Notes: generated from the letters alone by a model not told the origin. DNA of 64,000 nt from Amycolatopsis lurida (GCF_900105055.1 NZ_FNTA01000004.1:6603501-6667500), one strand, 5' to 3'. Counted from the stretch's first letter, positions 1 to 10,223 are shown. Made by a program: numbers and translations.

Positions 1-31
1 CGCCACCTTCGCCATCCGGCGCCGTTCCTAG
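1..31 (+). CDS. C-terminal tail of a truncated gene, probably an ABC-type permease
   Basis: In frame 2 the first bases read to a TAG stop at 29-31 and encode only ATFAIRRRS. A hydrophobic residue run followed by Arg-Arg-Arg is a common end for a membrane protein whose tail stays in the cytoplasm. The next gene is itself a permease-like membrane protein beginning 14 bases later, so a paired gene of the same kind is plausible. The rest lies outside the window and nothing more can be said. Confidence 0.4.
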   Translation, partial: ATFAIRRRS

Positions 32-45
32 AAAGGCACAGCTTC

Positions 46-966
46 TTGCTTTGGCTCACCTGGCGGCAGCACCGCACCCAGCTGCTCGTCACCCTCGGAT
101 TCCTCACCGTGCTCGGCGGGATCCTGTTCCTGACCGGGCGGGTCGCGCTCGGCGCCGCGAGCGGCGAGATCGTCTCCCACTGCTACGGAGGCGGCGTGCC
201 CTGCCGCGAATTCGACGCGGGATTGGAGGACCTCTACCAGAAGATCTACCCGCTGATCGTGACGATACCGTTCGTCCCCCTGCTGGCCGGGGTCTTCTGG
301 GGTGCTCCGCTGCTCGCCAGGGAACACGAACGCGGAACCTGCCAGCTCGCGTGGACCCAATCGGTGAGCCGCGGGCACTGGCTGGGCGTCAAGTTCGGTG
401 TCCTCGGCGTGGCCGCGACGCTGGCAGGCCTCGCTTCGGGACAGATGTTCGGCAAGTGGCTGGAGATCTTCCCCGGCAAAGCGGAGACACTGCGCGAGAC
501 GTCGTACTTCGGCGCCGTCGGGATCGCGCCCGCCGCGTGGTGGCTGTTCGCCTTCGCCCTCGGCGCCGCGGCTGGGGTGCTGGTGCGCAAGACCTTGCCC
601 GCCATCGCGATCACGGTCGCGGTGTTCGTCGCGGCCGCGGTCACGCTGATGCTCCTGCGGCCGCACTACGCCGAACCGGTCCGCTCGCTCGGTGCCGACC
701 CGGCCACGAAGGGCGCCTTGATCGTCCAGTCGGGCAGAATCGCCCCGGACGGCACGGAGCTGCGCCTGATCGACGAGATGCCCGAATGCCCGCCCGGCAA
801 GGGGATGAACGCCTGTGCTCAGGCAGCGGGGTATCAGGACTTCACCGTCTACCAGCCCACCGATCGGTTCTGGCGATTCCAGTGGACCGAGGCGGGCATC
901 CTGCTCGCCGCGACCGCGGTGCTCGGGGGCGTCGTGGTCGGGGGCACGGTCCGCCGCCGTCGCTGA
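46..966 (+). CDS. ABC-transporter permease-like membrane protein
   Basis: A 306-residue protein with about six hydrophobic segments: near residues 12-34, 68-92, 113-134, 155-180, 182-203 and 280-300. A motif LAREHERGTCQLAWTQSVSR follows the second segment. This motif is familiar from actinobacterial ABC-2-like permeases in which a short conserved cytoplasmic loop meets the ATPase; that link is from family knowledge. The start is a TTG at 46, preceded by GAAAGG at 31-36. The frame is open back to the window edge, but the upstream stop at 29-31 and the Shine-Dalgarno-like stretch favour this start. No ATPase gene is visible; it would have to lie upstream. The substrate is unknown. Confidence 0.7.
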   Translation: MLWLTWRQHRTQLLVTLGFLTVLGGILFLTGRVALGAASGEIVSHCYGGGVPCREFDAGLEDLYQKIYPLIVTIPFVPLLAGVFWGAPLLAREHERGTCQLAWTQSVSRGHWLGVKFGVLGVAATLAGLASGQMFGKWLEIFPGKAETLRETSYFGAVGIAPAAWWLFAFALGAAAGVLVRKTLPAIAITVAVFVAAAVTLMLLRPHYAEPVRSLGADPATKGALIVQSGRIAPDGTELRLIDEMPECPPGKGMNACAQAAGYQDFTVYQPTDRFWRFQWTEAGILLAATAVLGGVVVGGTVRRRR

Positions 967-987
967 GACGGCGGCGGACCGGGTACT

Positions 988-2820
988 TCAGTCGAGCTGG
1001 AGTTCGGGCCGGTACAGATCGAACCAGTGGTAGAGGTCCAGCGCCCGGTCGATCCCGGAGCGCTGGGCCGACGACATCGTGGCCGGGTCCACTTCGGACA
1101 CCTGGTGCAGCCAGTCGCGGTCCACCAGCTCGAACACCGGGTTTTCCCGTTCGGTCAAGGCCTCCTTGGCCTGCTGCTGCAACGCGGCCGCGTAGCCGGG
1201 GTCCTGAGTGGACGGATACGGGCTCTTGACCCTGTCCCGCACGGACGCCGGCAGCACGTGTTCGGTCGCGTGCCGCAGCAGGCTCTTTTCCCTGCCGTCG
1301 AAGGTCTTCAACGACCACGGCGTGTTGTAGACGTACTCGACGAGGCGGTGGTCGCAGAAGGGCACACGCACCTCGAGCCCGACGGCCATCGACGCCCGGT
1401 CCTTGCGGTCCAGCAGCATCCGCACGAACCGGCTCAGGTGCAGGTTGCAGACCGTGCGCATCTTGCGGTCCTGCTCGCTCTCCCCGTCGAGGTGCTCGAC
1501 CTGGGCGACGGCGGTGGCGTACTGGTCGGCGATGTAGCCCGGCAGGTCGAGCTTCGCTTGGACCTCCCCGCGCAGCAGGGCGCCCCGCTCGCTGGTGAGG
1601 CCCATCCGGAAGGCGAGCCAGGGGAACGTCCCCGAGTTCACCGCGGCTTCGTCGTGGAACCAGCGGTACCCGCCGAAGACCTCGTCGGCGGACTCGCCGG
1701 ACAACGCCACCGTCGACTCGGCGCGGATCGCCTTGAACAGCAGGTAAAGCGAGGTGTCCATGTCCCCGAGCCCCGCCGGGATGTCCCGCGCGGTCAGCAC
1801 CTTGCGGCGCACCTCGGGGTCGCTGAGCTCGGCCGGGTTCAGCACGACGTCCTTGTGGTCGGAGCCGACCAGCCGCGCGACGTCACGGATGTAGGGCGAG
1901 TCCGGGGTGTCCCGCACCTCGTCCGGCTGGAAGTTCTCCTCCTGACCCTGGAAATCGACCGAGAACGTGCGCAGGCGCTCGCCCTGTTCGGCGAGCCGCG
2001 CGGCGGCGAGACCGGTGACGGCGCTGGAATCGAGCCCGCCCGACAGCAGGACGCAACGGGGGACATCGGCGATCAGCTGACGGTGCACGATGTCGGTCAT
2101 CAGCTCGCGCACGCGCTCGACCGTGGTCTCCTGGTCGTCCGTGTGCTGTTTCGCGTCGAGCTTCCAGTACGTCCGCGTGCGGATTCCGGAACGGTCGACG
2201 GTGACGATCGTGCCCGGCCCGACCTCGTGCATTCCCTTCCACAGCGACCAGCCCGGGGTCTTGGTCATGGCCATCAGCTCACGCAGGCCGTCGGTGTCGA
2301 CCACCTTGCGTGCCAAGGGATTCGCGAGGATCGCCTTCGGCTCGGAACCGAAGAGGACTCCGTCCGGGGTGGGGTAGTAGTAGAACGGCTTGATACCCAT
2401 GCGGTCGCGGATCATCACGAGCTTCTCGTCGCGCTCGTCCCAGATCGCGAACGCGTACATGCCGTTGAGGTGGTCGACGACCTCGTCGCCCCACTCCAGG
2501 TAGCCGTGGAGCACGACCTCGGTGTCGCTGTCGGTCTCGAACTTGTGCCCGCGCTTGAGAAGTTCTTCGCGCAGCTCGGTGAAATTGTACGCCTCACCGC
2601 TGTAGACCATCGCGGCCAGCCCGGCTTCGGCCATCGGCTGCCTGCCGCCCGGCAGATCGATGATCGCCAGCCGCCGGTGGCCCAGCGCCACGTTCGGCCG
2701 GACCCAGGTGCCCGAGTCGTCCGGTCCGCGGCACGCCATGGTCGCGGTCATCGCGTCGACGACCTCATGGCGTTGGGTCAGGTTCGTGTCGAAGGAGACC
2801 CACCCTGCGATTCCGCACAT
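988..2820 (-). CDS. asnB: Asparagine synthase (glutamine-hydrolysing)
   Basis: A 610-residue class II glutamine amidotransferase/asparagine synthetase that makes asparagine from aspartate, ATP and glutamine. The start is set at 2820 so that the protein begins MCGIAGW, which makes Cys2 the N-terminal nucleophile after Met removal. An AGGAGG stretch lies just upstream. A start at 2853 would bury this Cys and is rejected. The N-terminal half carries the Ntn-type glutaminase features (RLAIIDL, YSGEAYN). The C-terminal half has the ATP pyrophosphatase loop LLSGGLDSS. The length is close to other actinobacterial AsnB proteins. The gene stands alone between a permease and the divergent kdp operon. 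A specialised-metabolite role is possible for such enzymes, but no biosynthetic genes are nearby. Confidence 0.93.
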   Translation of the reverse strand: MCGIAGWVSFDTNLTQRHEVVDAMTATMACRGPDDSGTWVRPNVALGHRRLAIIDLPGGRQPMAEAGLAAMVYSGEAYNFTELREELLKRGHKFETDSDTEVVLHGYLEWGDEVVDHLNGMYAFAIWDERDEKLVMIRDRMGIKPFYYYPTPDGVLFGSEPKAILANPLARKVVDTDGLRELMAMTKTPGWSLWKGMHEVGPGTIVTVDRSGIRTRTYWKLDAKQHTDDQETTVERVRELMTDIVHRQLIADVPRCVLLSGGLDSSAVTGLAAARLAEQGERLRTFSVDFQGQEENFQPDEVRDTPDSPYIRDVARLVGSDHKDVVLNPAELSDPEVRRKVLTARDIPAGLGDMDTSLYLLFKAIRAESTVALSGESADEVFGGYRWFHDEAAVNSGTFPWLAFRMGLTSERGALLRGEVQAKLDLPGYIADQYATAVAQVEHLDGESEQDRKMRTVCNLHLSRFVRMLLDRKDRASMAVGLEVRVPFCDHRLVEYVYNTPWSLKTFDGREKSLLRHATEHVLPASVRDRVKSPYPSTQDPGYAAALQQQAKEALTERENPVFELVDRDWLHQVSEVDPATMSSAQRSGIDRALDLYHWFDLYRPELQLD

Positions 2821-2949
2821 CGCTACCTCCTGGTGATTAGTTAGCGCATACAACTATCCGTAACACCGGTGTAACACGCTTTGGCGGGCTTGTCTGCCCG
2901 AATTGCACGCTCCGTCCGCAGTGCGTCACGGTCTGTGGGGCACGTCACC

Positions 2950-2992
2950 GGGCATCAAGAAGTCGTAAAGGCACCCGATCGGGGCATCAAGA
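2950..2992 (+). promoter_or_regulatory. Two direct repeats GGGCATCAAGA upstream of kdp
   Basis: GGGCATCAAGA occurs at 2950-2960 and again at 2982-2992, 32 bases apart, about three helical turns. Direct repeats on one face of the helix suit an OmpR-type response regulator such as KdpE, encoded at the end of this operon. The assignment is inference from position and spacing only. The region also holds a hairpin GGTCACC-5nt-GGTGACC at 3048-3066, close to the first start codon. Confidence 0.35.
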
Positions 2993-3084
2993 GGCCGTCA
3001 GGCCGCGGTCGCGATGGTCTGTACCAGGCGCAGTGTTGCGGGGTCCTGGTCACCGATGGGGTGACCTGTCCTGAGAGGTGCCTA

Positions 3085-3168
3085 GTGGCCGACTTGCTCT
3101 ACGCCGTGCTCCTGATCGGCGTATTCGTGGTTCTCGCCCTGACCCTTCGCGGTCTGGAAAAGCTGTGA
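3085..3168 (+). CDS. Small single-span membrane protein at the head of the kdp operon
   Basis: A 27-residue protein with a GTG start at 3085, preceded by GAGAGG with six bases of spacing. Residues 4-20 form one hydrophobic helix and the tail is basic, RGLEKL. Its stop overlaps the kdpF start (GTGA at 3165-3168), so the two are translationally coupled. The pattern recalls short proteins seen in front of kdpF in other actinomycetes, from memory and not checked. It may be a second small stabilising subunit like KdpF, or a leader peptide. Confidence 0.6.
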   Translation: MADLLYAVLLIGVFVVLALTLRGLEKL

Positions 3169-3266
3169 CCGGCACGGGAGCCGTGGCCAACGTCGTCGGC
3201 GGACTGCTGGCGCTGGGGCTGATCGTCTATTTGTTCATCGCACTGGTCAGGCCGGAGAAATTCTGA
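3165..3266 (+). CDS. kdpF: K+-transporting ATPase small subunit KdpF
   Basis: A 33-residue protein (27 residues if it begins at the internal GTG at 3183) consisting mainly of one membrane helix with the ending LVRPEKF. This matches the KdpF pattern of a single helix followed by a short polar tail. KdpF stabilises the KdpABC complex in the membrane. The gene overlaps its upstream neighbour by four bases, and its stop overlaps the kdpA start (TGATG). It is too short for many gene finders. The position directly in front of kdpA makes the call firm. Confidence 0.8.
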   Translation: MTGTGAVANVVGGLLALGLIVYLFIALVRPEKF

Positions 3267-4927
3267 TGTCAGACACGATGGCCGGTCTCCTGCAGGCCGG
3301 CCTCTTACTCGTCGCGCTCGCCGTGGTCTACCGGCCACTGGGCGACTACATGGCGCGGGTCTTCTCGACCGGGAAACACACCAAGGCCGAACGCGGCCTG
3401 TACCGCCTGTTCCGGGTGAACCCCGGATCGGAACAGCACTGGAAGACCTACGCGTCCGCCGTGATCGGCTTCTCGTTCGTCTCCGTCGTCTTCCTGTACC
3501 TGCTTCAGCGGCTTCAGGCGATCCTGCCGTGGAGCCTCGGCAAGGAACCGGTCTCGCCGGCGGTCGCCTTCAACACCGCCGTCAGCTTCGTGACCAACAC
3601 GAACTGGCAGTCCTACAGCCCCGAGGCGACCATGGGTCACTTCGTGCAGATGGCCGGCCTGACCGTGCAGAACTTCCTGTCCGCGGCCGTCGGGCTCGCG
3701 GTCGCCATCGCGGTGGTCCGCGGTTTCGTCCGCTCGAAGACCGACCGTCTCGGCAACTTCTGGGTGGATCTGACGCGCGGCACGATCCGGATCCTGCTGC
3801 CGATCGCGTTCGTGGCGGCGATCGCGCTGATCGCGCTCGGCGTCGTACAGAGCCTCAAGAGCGGTGTCGACGTCCTCAACCCCGACGGCAGCACGAGCAA
3901 GATCGCGCTCGCCCCGGCCGCGAGCCAGGAAGCCATCAAGGAGCTCGGGACCAACGGCGGCGGCATCTTCAACGCCAACTCCTCGCACCCGTTCGAGAAC
4001 CCGAACGCCTGGACCAACCTGATCGAGATCTTCCTGATCCTGGTCATCCCGGTCTCGCTCACCCGGACGTTCGGCAAGCTCGTCGGCAACACGCGCCAGG
4101 GTTACGTCCTGCTTTCGGTGATGGCCGGGCTGTTCACCGCGATGCTCGCGGTCACGTGGCTGTCCGAAGCCAACGCGAGCGGGCCCGCGTCGCTGGCCGC
4201 CGGGGCGAACCTGGAAGGCAAGGAACAGCGGTTCGGCATCGGCCTGAGCTCGCTGTTCGCCAACGCCACCACCGGCACGTCGACCGGCGCCGTCAACGGC
4301 GCGCACGACAGCTACAGCGGGCTCGGCGGTGGCGGAGCGCTGCTCAACATGCTGCTCGGCGAGATCTCGCCGGGCGGGGTGGGCACCGGTCTCTACGGCA
4401 TCCTCGTGATGGCCGTGATCGCGATGTTCCTCGCCGGGCTGATGGTCGGCCGGACGCCGGAGTACCTGGGCAAGAAGCTCGGCAAACGCGAGGTCACCTG
4501 CGCGGCCGTCTCCATGCTCGCGATGCCGACCGTGGTGCTGCTCGGTTCCGGTGTCGCGCTGATGCTGGCCGACACTCCGGCCGCCATGACGAACTCGGGC
4601 GCGCACGGCCTCTCCGAAGTCCTGTACGCCTACGCCTCGGCGGGCAACAACAACGGCAGCGCGTTCGGCGGGCTGACCGTGACGAACGACTGGTTCCAGT
4701 CTTCGCTGTCGGTGGCCATGCTGCTCGGCCGGTTCATCCCGATCCTTGCCGTGCTGTGCCTGGCCGGATCCCTTGCCTCCCAACGGAAGGTTCCGGAGAC
4801 CGCCGGCACGCTGCCCACCACCGGACCGCTCTTCGGCACGATGCTCGCGGGCACGATCGTGCTCGTCGCGGCCCTCACCTTCATCCCGGCGCTCGCGCTC
4901 GGGCCCATCGCAGAGGCATTGGCATGA
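3266..4927 (+). CDS. kdpA: K+-transporting ATPase subunit KdpA
   Basis: A 553-residue potassium-binding, channel-like subunit of the high-affinity KdpFABC pump. It has multiple membrane segments and the repeated selectivity-filter-like loops of this superfamily, for example [32 protein letters not shown] and [12 protein letters not shown]. The length matches KdpA (about 550-560). The ATG at 3266 overlaps the kdpF stop, and the kdpB start overlaps the kdpA stop (ATGA at 4924-4927). It lies in the cytoplasmic membrane with KdpB and KdpC and is probably induced by potassium limitation through KdpDE. Confidence 0.97.
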   Translation: MSDTMAGLLQAGLLLVALAVVYRPLGDYMARVFSTGKHTKAERGLYRLFRVNPGSEQHWKTYASAVIGFSFVSVVFLYLLQRLQAILPWSLGKEPVSPAVAFNTAVSFVTNTNWQSYSPEATMGHFVQMAGLTVQNFLSAAVGLAVAIAVVRGFVRSKTDRLGNFWVDLTRGTIRILLPIAFVAAIALIALGVVQSLKSGVDVLNPDGSTSKIALAPAASQEAIKELGTNGGGIFNANSSHPFENPNAWTNLIEIFLILVIPVSLTRTFGKLVGNTRQGYVLLSVMAGLFTAMLAVTWLSEANASGPASLAAGANLEGKEQRFGIGLSSLFANATTGTSTGAVNGAHDSYSGLGGGGALLNMLLGEISPGGVGTGLYGILVMAVIAMFLAGLMVGRTPEYLGKKLGKREVTCAAVSMLAMPTVVLLGSGVALMLADTPAAMTNSGAHGLSEVLYAYASAGNNNGSAFGGLTVTNDWFQSSLSVAMLLGRFIPILAVLCLAGSLASQRKVPETAGTLPTTGPLFGTMLAGTIVLVAALTFIPALALGPIAEALA

Positions 4928-7017
4928 CCGTCACCCAGGAACGCACTCCCGAAGAAACGACACAGCACCACGTCGAGAACACCGGCCGGGTCGGCGCGGG
5001 GATCTTCAGCCCGCGTCAGCTCCTGACCTCCTTGCCGGAGGCGCTGCGCAAGCTGAATCCCCAGCACCAGCTCGCCAACCCGGTCATGTTCGTGGTGTGG
5101 ATCGGCTCGGCGCTGACCACGGTCTTCGCGATCACCGACCCGAGCGTGTTCACCATCCTCATCACCATCTGGCTGTGGTTCACCGTCCTGTTCGCGAACC
5201 TCGCCGAGGCCGTCGCGGAGGGCCGGGGCAAGGCGCAGGCGGAAACCCTGCGGCGCAGCAAGAAGGAGACCGTCGCGCGCCGCCTCACCGAGGACGGCGA
5301 CGAGGAGACCGTGCCGGGTGCCGACCTGCGCGTCGGCGACCTCGTCGTGGTCGAGGCGGGGCAGGTCATCCCGGGTGACGGCGACGTCGTCGAGGGCATC
5401 GCGACCGTCGACGAATCGGCCATCACCGGCGAGTCGGCTCCGGTCATCCGCGAATCGGGCGGCGACCGGTGCGCGGTCACCGGCGGCACCACGGTGCTCT
5501 CGGACCGCATCGTCGTGAAGATCACCACCAAACCCGGTGAGTCCTTTGTGGACCGCATGATCGCCTTGGTGGAAGGCGCTTCCCGGCAGAAGACGCCGAA
5601 CGAGATCGCGCTGACGATCCTGCTCTCGACGCTCACGATCATCTTCCTGCTCGCCGTCGTGGCGTTGCAGCCGATGGCGGGCTACTCCGGCAGCCAGCAG
5701 TCCGTGATCGTGCTGACCGCGTTGCTGGTCTGCCTGATCCCGACGACGATCGGCGCGCTGCTGTCCGCGATCGGTATCGCCGGGATGGACCGGTTGGTGC
5801 AGCGCAACGTCCTCGCCACGAGCGGTCGCGCGGTCGAGGCCGCCGGCGACGTTTCGACGCTGTTGCTGGACAAGACCGGCACGATCACCTTCGGCAACCG
5901 CAAGGCCACCGAGCTGATCCCGGTCGGTGACTCCACCATGGGCGACATCGCCAAGGCGGCCCGCCTGTCCAGCCTCGCCGACGGCACCCCCGAAGGCCGC
6001 AGCATCGTCGAACTCGTCGCGAGGGAGCACGGGCTCGCCGAGACGGCGTCCGGCGACGAGAAGCTCGCGGACTTCGTCGAGTTCACCGCGCAGACCCGGA
6101 TGAGCGGCATCGACATCGGCGAACGCCAGGTCCGCAAGGGGGCCACCGCCGCGGTGCGGGAGTGGGTCCGCGAACGCGGCGGCGACATGCCGGACGAGAC
6201 CGAACGCGTCGTCGACGAGATCAGCGGGCAGGGCGGCACGCCACTGGTGGTCGCGGAGTACGACGGCGCGAAGGCGTTCGTGCGCGGCGTGATCCGGCTG
6301 TCCGATGTGGTCAAACCGGGAATGAAGGAGCGGTTCGTCCAGCTCCGCGCCATGGGCATCAAGACCGTCATGATCACCGGGGACAACCCGCTCACCGCGA
6401 AGGCCATCGCGCAGGACGCGGGCGTCGACGACTACCTCGCCGAGGCCAAGCCCGAAGACAAGATGGCACTCATCAAGAAGGAGCAGGAGGGCGGGCGGCT
6501 GGTCGCGATGACCGGCGACGGCACCAACGACGCCCCGGCGCTCGCGCAGTCCGACGTCGGCGTCGCGATGAACACCGGGACCTCCGCCGCCAAGGAGGCG
6601 GGGAACATGGTGGACCTCGACTCGGACCCGACGAAGCTGATCGAGATCGTGGAGATCGGCAAGCAGCTGCTGATCACCCGCGGCGCGCTGACCACCTTCA
6701 GCGTCGCCAACGACCTCGCGAAGTACTTCGCCATCCTGCCCGCGATGTTCACCGGCATCTTCGCCCAGCTCGGCGCGCTCAACATCATGCAGCTGGCGAC
6801 GCCGAAGTCGGCGATCCTGTCGGCGGTCATCTTCAACGCCCTGATCATCGTCGGGCTGATCCCGCTCGCCCTGCGCGGCGTCCGCTACAAGCCGTCGTCG
6901 GCCTCGGCGTTGCTGCGCCGGAACCTGCTGGTCTACGGCCTCGGCGGGATCGTCAGCCCGTTCCTCGGGATCTGGCTGATCGACCTGCTCGTCCGTCTCA
7001 TCCCTGGAATCGGATAA
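4924..7017 (+). CDS. kdpB: K+-transporting P-type ATPase subunit KdpB
   Basis: A 697-residue P-type ATPase that energises potassium uptake. It has the phosphorylation motif DKTGTIT with Asp at residue 316, the TGES actuator motif (ITGESAPVI), the hinge motif [14 protein letters not shown] and the [12 protein letters not shown] segment. The start at 4924 overlaps the kdpA stop by four bases. The open frame runs back to 3529, but that stretch is an out-of-frame shadow of kdpA. All catalytic motifs are intact. Confidence 0.97.
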   Translation: MTVTQERTPEETTQHHVENTGRVGAGIFSPRQLLTSLPEALRKLNPQHQLANPVMFVVWIGSALTTVFAITDPSVFTILITIWLWFTVLFANLAEAVAEGRGKAQAETLRRSKKETVARRLTEDGDEETVPGADLRVGDLVVVEAGQVIPGDGDVVEGIATVDESAITGESAPVIRESGGDRCAVTGGTTVLSDRIVVKITTKPGESFVDRMIALVEGASRQKTPNEIALTILLSTLTIIFLLAVVALQPMAGYSGSQQSVIVLTALLVCLIPTTIGALLSAIGIAGMDRLVQRNVLATSGRAVEAAGDVSTLLLDKTGTITFGNRKATELIPVGDSTMGDIAKAARLSSLADGTPEGRSIVELVAREHGLAETASGDEKLADFVEFTAQTRMSGIDIGERQVRKGATAAVREWVRERGGDMPDETERVVDEISGQGGTPLVVAEYDGAKAFVRGVIRLSDVVKPGMKERFVQLRAMGIKTVMITGDNPLTAKAIAQDAGVDDYLAEAKPEDKMALIKKEQEGGRLVAMTGDGTNDAPALAQSDVGVAMNTGTSAAKEAGNMVDLDSDPTKLIEIVEIGKQLLITRGALTTFSVANDLAKYFAILPAMFTGIFAQLGALNIMQLATPKSAILSAVIFNALIIVGLIPLALRGVRYKPSSASALLRRNLLVYGLGGIVSPFLGIWLIDLLVRLIPGIG

Positions 7018-7020
7018 CCC

Positions 7021-7632
7021 ATGAACGCACTGCTGAAGCAGACCCTCGCCGGGCTGCGTGTCCTGCTCGTCTTCACGGTCCTGCTGGGTGTGGTCTATCC
7101 CCTGGGCGTCTGGGCGATCTCCCGGATCCCCGGCCTCGAAGGCAACGCGGAAGGCTCGATCATCACCCAGGACGGGCAGGCCGTCGGCTCGTCCCTGATC
7201 GGCGTCGACCCGGTCGCGGCAGACCCGGCCAAGGACCCCTGGTTCCACAACCGCCCGTCCGCGGGCTCGAAGGACCCTCTCGGCCCCGGCGACCCGTCCT
7301 CGTCCGGCGCGTCGAACAAGGGCCCGTACAACGAGGACCTGGTCGCCGCGATCGGTGAGCGCAAGAAGCTCATCGCCGCCCGCGAGGGTGTCCAGGAGTC
7401 GCAGGTGCCCGCCGACGCGGTGACGGCGTCGAGCTCCGGGATGGACCCGGCGATCAGCGTCGCCTACGCGGACCTGCAGATTCCGCGTGTGGCCAGGAAC
7501 ACGGGCCTGTCCGACGAGAAGGTCCGGCAGCTCGTGGCGGAGAACACGAGTGGCGCCGGGATCGGTGTGCCGGGCGTCAATGTGCTGAAGGTCAACTTGG
7601 CCGTGCGCGACGCGGCCGGAGGAGCACACTGA
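7021..7632 (+). CDS. kdpC: K+-transporting ATPase subunit KdpC
   Basis: A 203-residue protein with one N-terminal membrane helix (residues 12-33, LRVLLVFTVLLGVVYPLGVW) and a soluble domain. Typical KdpC features are visible: WFHNRPSA, SSGASNKGPYN, VTASSSGMDPAIS and the final AxxQxPRVARNTGL-type stretch. KdpC assists ATP binding by the pump. It begins three bases after the kdpB stop. Length is normal for the family. Confidence 0.95.
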   Translation: MNALLKQTLAGLRVLLVFTVLLGVVYPLGVWAISRIPGLEGNAEGSIITQDGQAVGSSLIGVDPVAADPAKDPWFHNRPSAGSKDPLGPGDPSSSGASNKGPYNEDLVAAIGERKKLIAAREGVQESQVPADAVTASSSGMDPAISVAYADLQIPRVARNTGLSDEKVRQLVAENTSGAGIGVPGVNVLKVNLAVRDAAGGAH

Positions 7633-7637
7633 CAGAC

Positions 7638-10223
7638 GTGGACGAGAACACGACCAAGCCGCGCCGGGGTGAGCTGAGGATCTACCTCGGCGCGGCCCCC
7701 GGCGTCGGCAAGACCTACGCGATGCTCGGCGAGGCGCGGCGACGCCTCGACCGGGGCACCGACGTGGTCATCGGCCTGGTCGAGACGCACGGGCGGAAGA
7801 AGACCGCGGAGCTCGTCGAAGGTCTGGAGACCGTGCCGCGCCGCCGGTCGGCGCACCGGGAGCACGAGTTCGAGGAGATGGACCTTGACGCGCTGCTCGC
7901 CCGCGCGCCCGAGGTCGCCGTGGTCGACGAACTCGCGCACACCAACGTGCCCGGTTCGCGCAACGAGAAGCGCTGGCAGGACATCGACGAACTGCTCGCC
8001 GCCGGGATCGACGTCCTGTCCACGGTCAACGTGCAGCATCTGCAGAGCCTCAACGACGTCGTCGAGCGGATCACCGGCGTCGTCCAGCAGGAGACGGTGC
8101 CCGACGAGGTCGTGCGGCGGGCCGAGCAGCTGGAGCTGGTCGACATAACGCCTGAAGCGCTCCGGCGGCGGCTGGCGCACGGGAACGTCTATCCGGCCGA
8201 GCGCATCGACGCGGCGCTGGGCAACTACTTCCGTCCCGGCAACCTCACCGCGCTGCGGGAACTCGCGCTGCTGTGGGTCGCCGACCAGGTGGATGTCGCC
8301 CTGCAGCGGTACCGGGCCGAGCAGAAGATCACCGACACGTGGGAAGCACGCGAACGGGTGGTCGTGTCCATCACCGGCGGTCCGGAGAGCGAGACGCTCA
8401 TCCGCCGCGCGAGCCGCATCGCGAACCGCGCGGGCGCCGAACTGCAGGTGCTACACATCCTGCGCGGCGACGGGCTCGCCGGGATGGGGCCGACGGCGGT
8501 CGGCAAGTACCGGAAGCTGGCCGAAGAGGTCGGCGCGACCTTCCACACCGTCGTCGGCGACGACGTGCCGACGGCACTGCTCGACTTCGCCCGCGGGGTC
8601 AACGCGACCCAGCTGGTGGTCGGGACCTCCCGGCGGTCACGCGTGGCGAGGCTGTTCGACGAGGGCATCGGCGCGGCCGTGGTCCAGCGGTCCGGCCCGA
8701 TCGACGTCCACATGGTCACGCACGCCGAAGCGGGCGGACGGCTGCGCGCCCGCTTCGGCCGGAGCCCGCTGCCCTCCTCGCGGCGGCTGGCGGGCTGGGC
8801 ACTCGCCTTCGTCCTGCCCGTACTGGCGACCTTGCTCGGCGTCCTGCTGGAGGAGCAGCTCGACTTCTCGACCGACATGGTCGCCTACATGCTGGCGACG
8901 GTGCTCGTCGCGCTCGCGGGCGGGCTCGGGCCCGCGCTCCTGGCCGCGGTGCTTTCGGCGGGGTTGCTCAACTTCTTCTTCACCCCGCCGCTGTACACCC
9001 TCACCGTCCACGAGCCGCGCAACGTGATCACGCTGATCGCGATGGTGCTCGTGGCGATCCTCGTCGCGGCGGTCGTCGACACCGCCGCCCGGCGCGCGAC
9101 ACAGGCCGCCCGAGCGCGGACCGAGGCGGCGTTGCTGGCGTCGTACGCGCGGACGGTGCTCACGCACGCCAACCCGATCGAGCGGTTACTGGAGAAGGTC
9201 CGCGAGAACTTCGGCCTGACTTCGGTGACCCTGCTGGAAAAGCGGGACGGGAAGTGGAAACGGGTGGCGAACGCCGGCACGGATCCGTGCGCCGACCCGG
9301 ATCAGGCCGACGCCGACATCGCGGTCACCGCCGACGTCCACCTGACGCTGCGGGGCCGCGCGTTGCCCGCGTCGGATCGGGGAGTGCTGGAAGCCGTCGC
9401 GGGACAGGCGTTGCTGGCCCTGCGGCAGCAGCGGACGGCGAAGGCGGCCGTCCGCGCCGAGCGCAAGGCCGAAGCGACGGAACTCCGTACCGCCCTGCTG
9501 TCGGCCGTCGGCCACGACCTCCGGACGCCGCTGACGTCGATCAAGGCGGCGATCGGCAGCCTGCGCGCGACCGACATCTCACTGTCCGAAGAGGACACCG
9601 ACGAATTGCTCGAAGCGATCGAGGAATCGGCGGACCGGCTGGCCGGGCTGATCGACAACCTGCTCGACTCGTCCCGGCTGGCGACCGGTGCGGTGCGCCC
9701 GCACCTGCGCCCGGTCGGCTACGACGAGGTGGTCTCGCATGCTCTGTCCAATGTGGACAACTCGGCTTCGGTCGTCGTCGCGATCGACTCGCGGCTGCCG
9801 TCGGTCTGCGCCGATCCCGGCCTGCTGGAACGGGTCGTGGCGAACGTGATCGACAACGCGCTGCGGCACGGCGCGTCCGGCGAGCCGGTGTCCGCCCGCG
9901 CCAGCACGCATTCGGACCACGTCGAACTGCGTATCGTCGACCACGGGCGCGGGCTGAAGAAGGGCACCGCTGACTCGGCGTTCGCGCCGTTCCAGCGGCT
10001 CGGGGGAGACCGGGACAGCGTGCCCGGCGTGGGACTGGGGCTGTCGGTCGCCAAGGGGTTCACCGAGGCGATGGGCGGGCGGATCCGGGCGGAGGACACG
10101 CCCGGCGGCGGGCTCACCGTCGTCATCTCGCTGCCCGCATATGTTGGTCAGGATCCGGAAAAGAGCCTCCTCGCGTTCGACGACGAGGGTCTGGAGAACG
10201 AAGAGGAGGAGCGAGTGCGATGA
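7638..10223 (+). CDS. kdpD: Potassium-sensing histidine kinase KdpD
   Basis: An 861-residue membrane sensor kinase. In order: the N-terminal KdpD domain with Walker A GAAPGVGKTYAML and VDELAHTNVPGSRN; a universal-stress-like domain (about 235-370); four membrane helices (about 385-490, DUF4118); a GAF-like linker; a HisKA domain with His626 in SAVGHDLRTPLTSIK; and the ATPase domain with DNALRHG and GLGLSVAKGF. The GTG start at 7638 gives the usual N-terminus. Its stop overlaps the kdpE start by four bases. It should sense potassium or osmotic state and phosphorylate KdpE. Confidence 0.96.
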   Translation: MDENTTKPRRGELRIYLGAAPGVGKTYAMLGEARRRLDRGTDVVIGLVETHGRKKTAELVEGLETVPRRRSAHREHEFEEMDLDALLARAPEVAVVDELAHTNVPGSRNEKRWQDIDELLAAGIDVLSTVNVQHLQSLNDVVERITGVVQQETVPDEVVRRAEQLELVDITPEALRRRLAHGNVYPAERIDAALGNYFRPGNLTALRELALLWVADQVDVALQRYRAEQKITDTWEARERVVVSITGGPESETLIRRASRIANRAGAELQVLHILRGDGLAGMGPTAVGKYRKLAEEVGATFHTVVGDDVPTALLDFARGVNATQLVVGTSRRSRVARLFDEGIGAAVVQRSGPIDVHMVTHAEAGGRLRARFGRSPLPSSRRLAGWALAFVLPVLATLLGVLLEEQLDFSTDMVAYMLATVLVALAGGLGPALLAAVLSAGLLNFFFTPPLYTLTVHEPRNVITLIAMVLVAILVAAVVDTAARRATQAARARTEAALLASYARTVLTHANPIERLLEKVRENFGLTSVTLLEKRDGKWKRVANAGTDPCADPDQADADIAVTADVHLTLRGRALPASDRGVLEAVAGQALLALRQQRTAKAAVRAERKAEATELRTALLSAVGHDLRTPLTSIKAAIGSLRATDISLSEEDTDELLEAIEESADRLAGLIDNLLDSSRLATGAVRPHLRPVGYDEVVSHALSNVDNSASVVVAIDSRLPSVCADPGLLERVVANVIDNALRHGASGEPVSARASTHSDHVELRIVDHGRGLKKGTADSAFAPFQRLGGDRDSVPGVGLGLSVAKGFTEAMGGRIRAEDTPGGGLTVVISLPAYVGQDPEKSLLAFDDEGLENEEEERVR

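Noticed and set aside
2854-3084. c-di-AMP (ydaO-type) or other riboswitch before kdp
   Set aside because: I looked for the conserved cores and did not find them; only repeats and a simple hairpin are present. A covariance-model search would settle it.
3529-4923. Upstream extension of the kdpB frame
   Set aside because: It lies out of frame within kdpA; KdpB begins properly at 4924 with a four-base overlap.
4630-7629. 999-residue open frame on the minus strand
   Set aside because: It is antisense to kdpB-kdpC, whose motifs are complete, and its composition (Arg, Gly, Asp, His-rich) is that of a high-GC shadow.
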